From Apostichopus japonicus (lineage: Eukaryota > Echinodermata > Holothuroidea > Aspidochirotida > Stichopodidae), in contig NC_092569.1 in the NCBI RefSeq assembly GCF_037975245.1, positions 20,267,001-20,331,000 on the forward strand: a stretch of DNA of 64,000 nucleotides, written 5' to 3'. Made by a program: the position numbers and the translations under genes. Below are positions 60,236 to 64,000 of this stretch, piece after piece. Position 1 is the stretch's first letter, and each line of letters starts with the position of its first letter. Below the pieces are notes generated by a model, which worked only from the letters and a program-made list of their open reading frames with translations, did not search any database and had not been told where the DNA came from.

Positions 60236-62440
60236 ATATATTTAAAAGTTTACTTACTTTGTCAGTGAACGATCAATATCCTTTTAATGAGTAGGTCAAA
60301 AATTGTTTCTGGTCAACAATAATGAAATTATAAAAACTGTTTACACCCGCTATTTAAACTAAGTACAGTATCATATAATTTTTTTTATGATTTTATGTAT
60401 GAAGCCTTTATGAATACAATATTTAATGTAATTGTTTCTTTTATCTTGTTTGTTTCTTTGTTATACTTTCTTTCATTGGATGTCAAAAAAAAAGGAACTG
60501 CACTAAAAGAAAGAATGTGAAAACCGAGAATACTCTCCGATAACGTTCACTTGGTTTAGTAGTGTAAATGTAATACGTAGATTGGAGTCACTCTAAATCT
60601 TCTAACTTATATCTATCACTTTCACATCAAACACCAATTAATATTTGTTTGACCTTAATAATTATTCGTGCAATTTACAGTGTGCAGCATTGCAAGTTAC
60701 AATACCAACGAAAACAAAGCACAGGATAGTATATGTAACTCGTACGTACTTTCATAGATGCGTAGTATTTTAATTTGCTTGCTAAGATCGTAAATATGAA
60801 TACCAGAATACCGAGCTATTTGAATAAAATGCAATAAAACCAGGATTATTCGAACTTTGAACTGTTAGGCAACGAATCCGAAATACTCGTAACTCTGCAG
60901 AAGAGCGTGACGTGAGTTGAACTATGTTATACGGTAAACGTTGTAGTGTGATAGTGATGTATTGATATAGTGATCAATTTCCGCACCGTCACTAATAAAC
61001 AACAGCTCATTATATGTTGGATGTTATTACAGGAAGCGTCAGCCCCGAACGATTGTAGTCAACAATCTAACACTGGGAGCGTATAGTCTGATGGTTTGTA
61101 CAAGGACTCGTCTATAGATTTCCGTATACATTGGATGGTTCAGTATAGAATTGAATGATCTTAGCACTAACCACACGCTATTGTTTAGGTACCATCACCA
61201 TACATAAAGCATGTTGTATACTTACTGTATTAATTGACGCTCTTTTCATTGTTTTTGATTTAATTTGTTGATTTCATTAGTAACATCAATGTCATATACA
61301 GTACGCCATATTCTTAAATCTATGCACAGTTGACTTCAAAGACTAACGAGAAAACAGCAATATCTGCCAGTGTATATTTGTTTGTGTATCGTCACTTTAT
61401 CGTGAATAACGAAGTACGCGAAAATTGTTTTATAATGATCCAATGGATTGCGTAGTTTATAGGCAGCTGATTTAAGTTCCCTTGAAAACAAACTGAGGAG
61501 AGAGTCTGAGTTTGGTTGATTAAAACTTTAGTCACGATAAACTAGTATTGACTGTCTTGGTATAGCTTTGATCAATGCTACTGTCATTCTATGGAAGAAG
61601 GAACAAAGGTATACTAAAGATATTCCAGAAAATCTGAGCTATTTACCTACCAACGATTACACAAGGTCAGCGTGAAGGAAGAAAAGTTGAGGGATGACCA
61701 TCGAAAGACGACCACGTAAGTATGCATTCAAAATGATGCATCTCGCGTCAGTATGGACAGCGGTAGATGTGGACACAGGCGTATACATGCCCCACCACTC
61801 CCCGTTTAATAATGCTTCAAAGGTGCCTCAAATAAGCTCATGCTTAGCATTGGATTGAACATGTACCTACAGTACAGATATGCGTCACTTTTTAGATGAA
61901 CGGCGAGGTAATTATGACGTCAGCGATAAGTTTGTTTTTCATTTGCAAGCGAAGATGTTCACAAGTTGTCATTGCGCAGTCGTCAACAAATCAAGAGTAT
62001 CACAGCACTTCCAGAAGATCGACGAAAGGTTGAACGTGACCGAGATCGCTTGATTAAACTCGTTCAAGGCGCTCTTCAAGACAAACAGAACATGACGTCA
62101 TGTGTATCCAACATCGACGGATCCAAAAGTAATCTCAAACTGTAGCAAAAGCTGAAAGCTAGGACAAATCGGTTTGTCTACAAACCTGAGATAATTTCCA
62201 TATTCAAATTTTAGTAACTGATTGATATACCAATATGGTTTTATCTATTTTGTGACTGTAACAGTTGAACAGAAAGTATTTTCATTTCTAGTTACATCAG
62301 CTGATATGATTATGAATCAGCAAAGTGACTTTGTGGGTGTTTTTTTTTTTTTTTTGCTGTAGGTTCTATTCAATGGCATTACAATGTAAGACTCTTGTTT
62401 CTCGATCACTGAAAAATCTTTATTCAGCTCCATACATACA
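60236..62440. other. Intergenic; nothing recognised
   Basis: AT-rich sequence with no supported gene. Short frames lack splice or domain support. A T15-16 run lies near 62340. Confidence 0.5.
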
Positions 62441-62466
62441 GGGTGGATATATACATACTGAAGGAA

Positions 62467-64000
62467 ATTCGTCAGGGACATTAAATGTCACCATGTGTTG
62501 CAAACTCGTAGACCTTACTAGAGCAGACATGTCTCTGTTTTCCAATTTGACAATCAATACCGTTAATCTCTGCTCCTTCATGTGGTGCTTCAATTTGAAC
62601 AAATTATAACCTTAACTTGGAATGGTCACAATCGTTCTTGTTCCACAACGCTGCTTTATTAATTAACAGTTTGAGAAGGTGGCTGATTAAATTGCTTTCA
62701 TCCTGATTGTGTATATTCGCCATTTGTAAAATATATAAATATTAACCTTATTGGCCAAAACATATATGATTAGTTTGCTTTATTATTATTATTGATTCCT
62801 TGTTTGCATGTGAACCGTACATAATGCATATAAAATAAAGTCATGTAAAGTAGGAGATGATAAAAACTGGAATGATCATTACAAAAACACCCACTTGGCA
62901 GCTCCTCTATATGGGCAAACAGGACGCCATTATGAGAATAAAAAATAGGAGATTAATGAAAAGAATATAAATCGTACGTTGCTAGGAGAAACCGAAATTT
63001 GTCAACACTGTGAATAAAGAAGATATGTCATAAAAGAAACTTGTTCATAAGATTAACTACTCTTTAGCAGACTGGTGTAATTGATTTACTATATACTGAA
63101 TATGGCATTATATTGGCAAGTTTATGATTTAAACCTACATTGTAAATATTCATTATTCTTCAACAGCCTGGTGCGTATTCAAGTTGATAAACTATAAACT
63201 GTATATGGCTTTAGTGTACTAAATGAGCGATTGGCATCTAAGTTGTCTATAATAGTAACAAGTTGCAATAACCAATGCAATATCACTGTCTGTCTATCTA
63301 TCTGTTCTGTGGTACGATTGTACAACATCTGACTTTTTTTGACCGTACTAAGACACACTCGATACTAATAGCTAGTACAGTAAATACTGTTCATGTTCCA
63401 CAACCGTGCGTCGGTAACTACTGCCCTGTGTTCGCAACACGGTAACATGTGTTACAGGTGGCACAGTTATTACTGCAAAGCTGTTACACGTCGCACTACG
63501 AGTCCGAAAGGTGGAAATGCGCAGCGACTGGGTAACGAAGACTACTCACTAGCCGTACAATACGGAGTTCGTGGTCGGCGCTGGCACAACACGTAGCCGA
63601 CACACTGCGGTGGTTATTTTATACTGCATGCGAGATTCAGATGGTAGCCTAACTTTTCTTGAATCGTATTTGTAAATCCATTTGATTGAAACATTCTTCA
63701 CGGACAGGTGAATGTGTGAAAATCTCAAATAGATACAGAACAGATACAAAAAATGCAACCTAAGGTGGTGGAGGGGGGACCAGGATTTGCCTTATGGGTA
63801 GTTCCACGTCTAAATTAGGCATTTACATAGAATTATTACCAGCATTTACATTAACATGTGAACAAATTGTTATTTTTTTCAATAAATCATCCTAGTTTAG
63901 TTATATGGAATAATATGTCCTGCACTGTTCAAAACACGGAGAAATAATGTTTCTAAACGGAAGTTTCTAAACTATATCAAAAGAGATGTGAGAAAGCATT
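62467..64000. repeat. Direct segmental duplication, copy 2 (runs off the window)
   Basis: Matches 35253-36981 in the same orientation from TCAGGGACATTAAATGTCA onward and is cut by the window end. It lacks the 215-bp segment found at 36082-36298. It carries the second copy of the 67-codon frame (63393-63596). Confidence 0.85.
63393..63596 (+). CDS. Short conserved frame, second copy (67 aa, unknown)
   Basis: Same frame as 36376-36579, with three base differences: two silent and one Asn-to-Tyr. The flanks have drifted a little more. Function unknown; a non-coding explanation is equally possible. Confidence 0.25.
   Translation: MFHNRASVTTALCSQHGNMCYRWHSYYCKAVTRRTTSPKGGNAQRLGNEDYSLAVQYGVRGRRWHNT

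Overview
This window is nuclear DNA from an animal, most likely a marine invertebrate deuterostome; a holothurian is my guess, but no species marker is visible. It is AT-rich. Its genes are split by GT-AG introns, many of them in phase 1, and it carries a non-LTR retrotransposon, several DNA transposons, many microsatellites and segmental duplications. There are no prokaryotic operons, rRNA genes or CRISPR arrays.

Minus strand, 1.8-18.6 kb: a tandem cluster of WSC-domain receptor genes. Two are complete by splice-phase reconstruction. One runs 15717->10323 (six exons, 358 residues); the other runs 6008->1774 (five exons, 438 residues). Each has a signal peptide on a 67-nt first exon, two eight-cysteine WSC modules on separate phase-1 exons, a transmembrane exon (phase 1 in, phase 2 out) and a tyrosine-bearing cytoplasmic tail. 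A third member (18599->16913) keeps only stalk, membrane-region and tail exons; a 4.9-kb transposon lies just upstream. Two of the three tails have ITIM-like tyrosine motifs.

Plus strand: 19438-24352 is a non-autonomous CACTA/EnSpm-like element with dense GACTAA/TTAGTC subterminal repeats, a recent 269-bp tandem duplication and a nested 1.37-kb foldback unit. A long (ATT)n tract at 28.7-29.2 kb holds an almost full-length L1-group LINE (29195-34286). Its ORF1 is intact and starts with an AT-hook-like motif; its ORF2 is broken by one TGA and one T-run frameshift. A direct duplication links 35.25-36.98 kb with 62.47-64.00 kb. A seven-exon gene (40639-49225, 377 residues) encodes a secreted protein with a Ser/Thr-rich stalk, an EGF-like module and a fibrinogen-related domain. 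Its intron 1 holds a perfect palindrome between two (TA)n tracts, and one of its splice donors lies inside a 78-bp tandem repeat.

51107-58825 is a DNA transposon of about 7.7 kb with inverted repeats of about 370 bp. It carries one intronless frame of 1536 codons, interrupted by two TGA codons. The protein has two CxxC...HxxC modules, a conserved core, a candidate PIN/FEN-like acidic triad and a C-terminal cysteine cluster. It is the least familiar gene here.

The receptor cluster and the fibrinogen-related gene both look like cell-surface or secreted recognition proteins. Most of the remaining window is repeats and unannotated intergenic DNA. All exon structures are read by eye from splice signals, phase and domain continuity, without transcript data.
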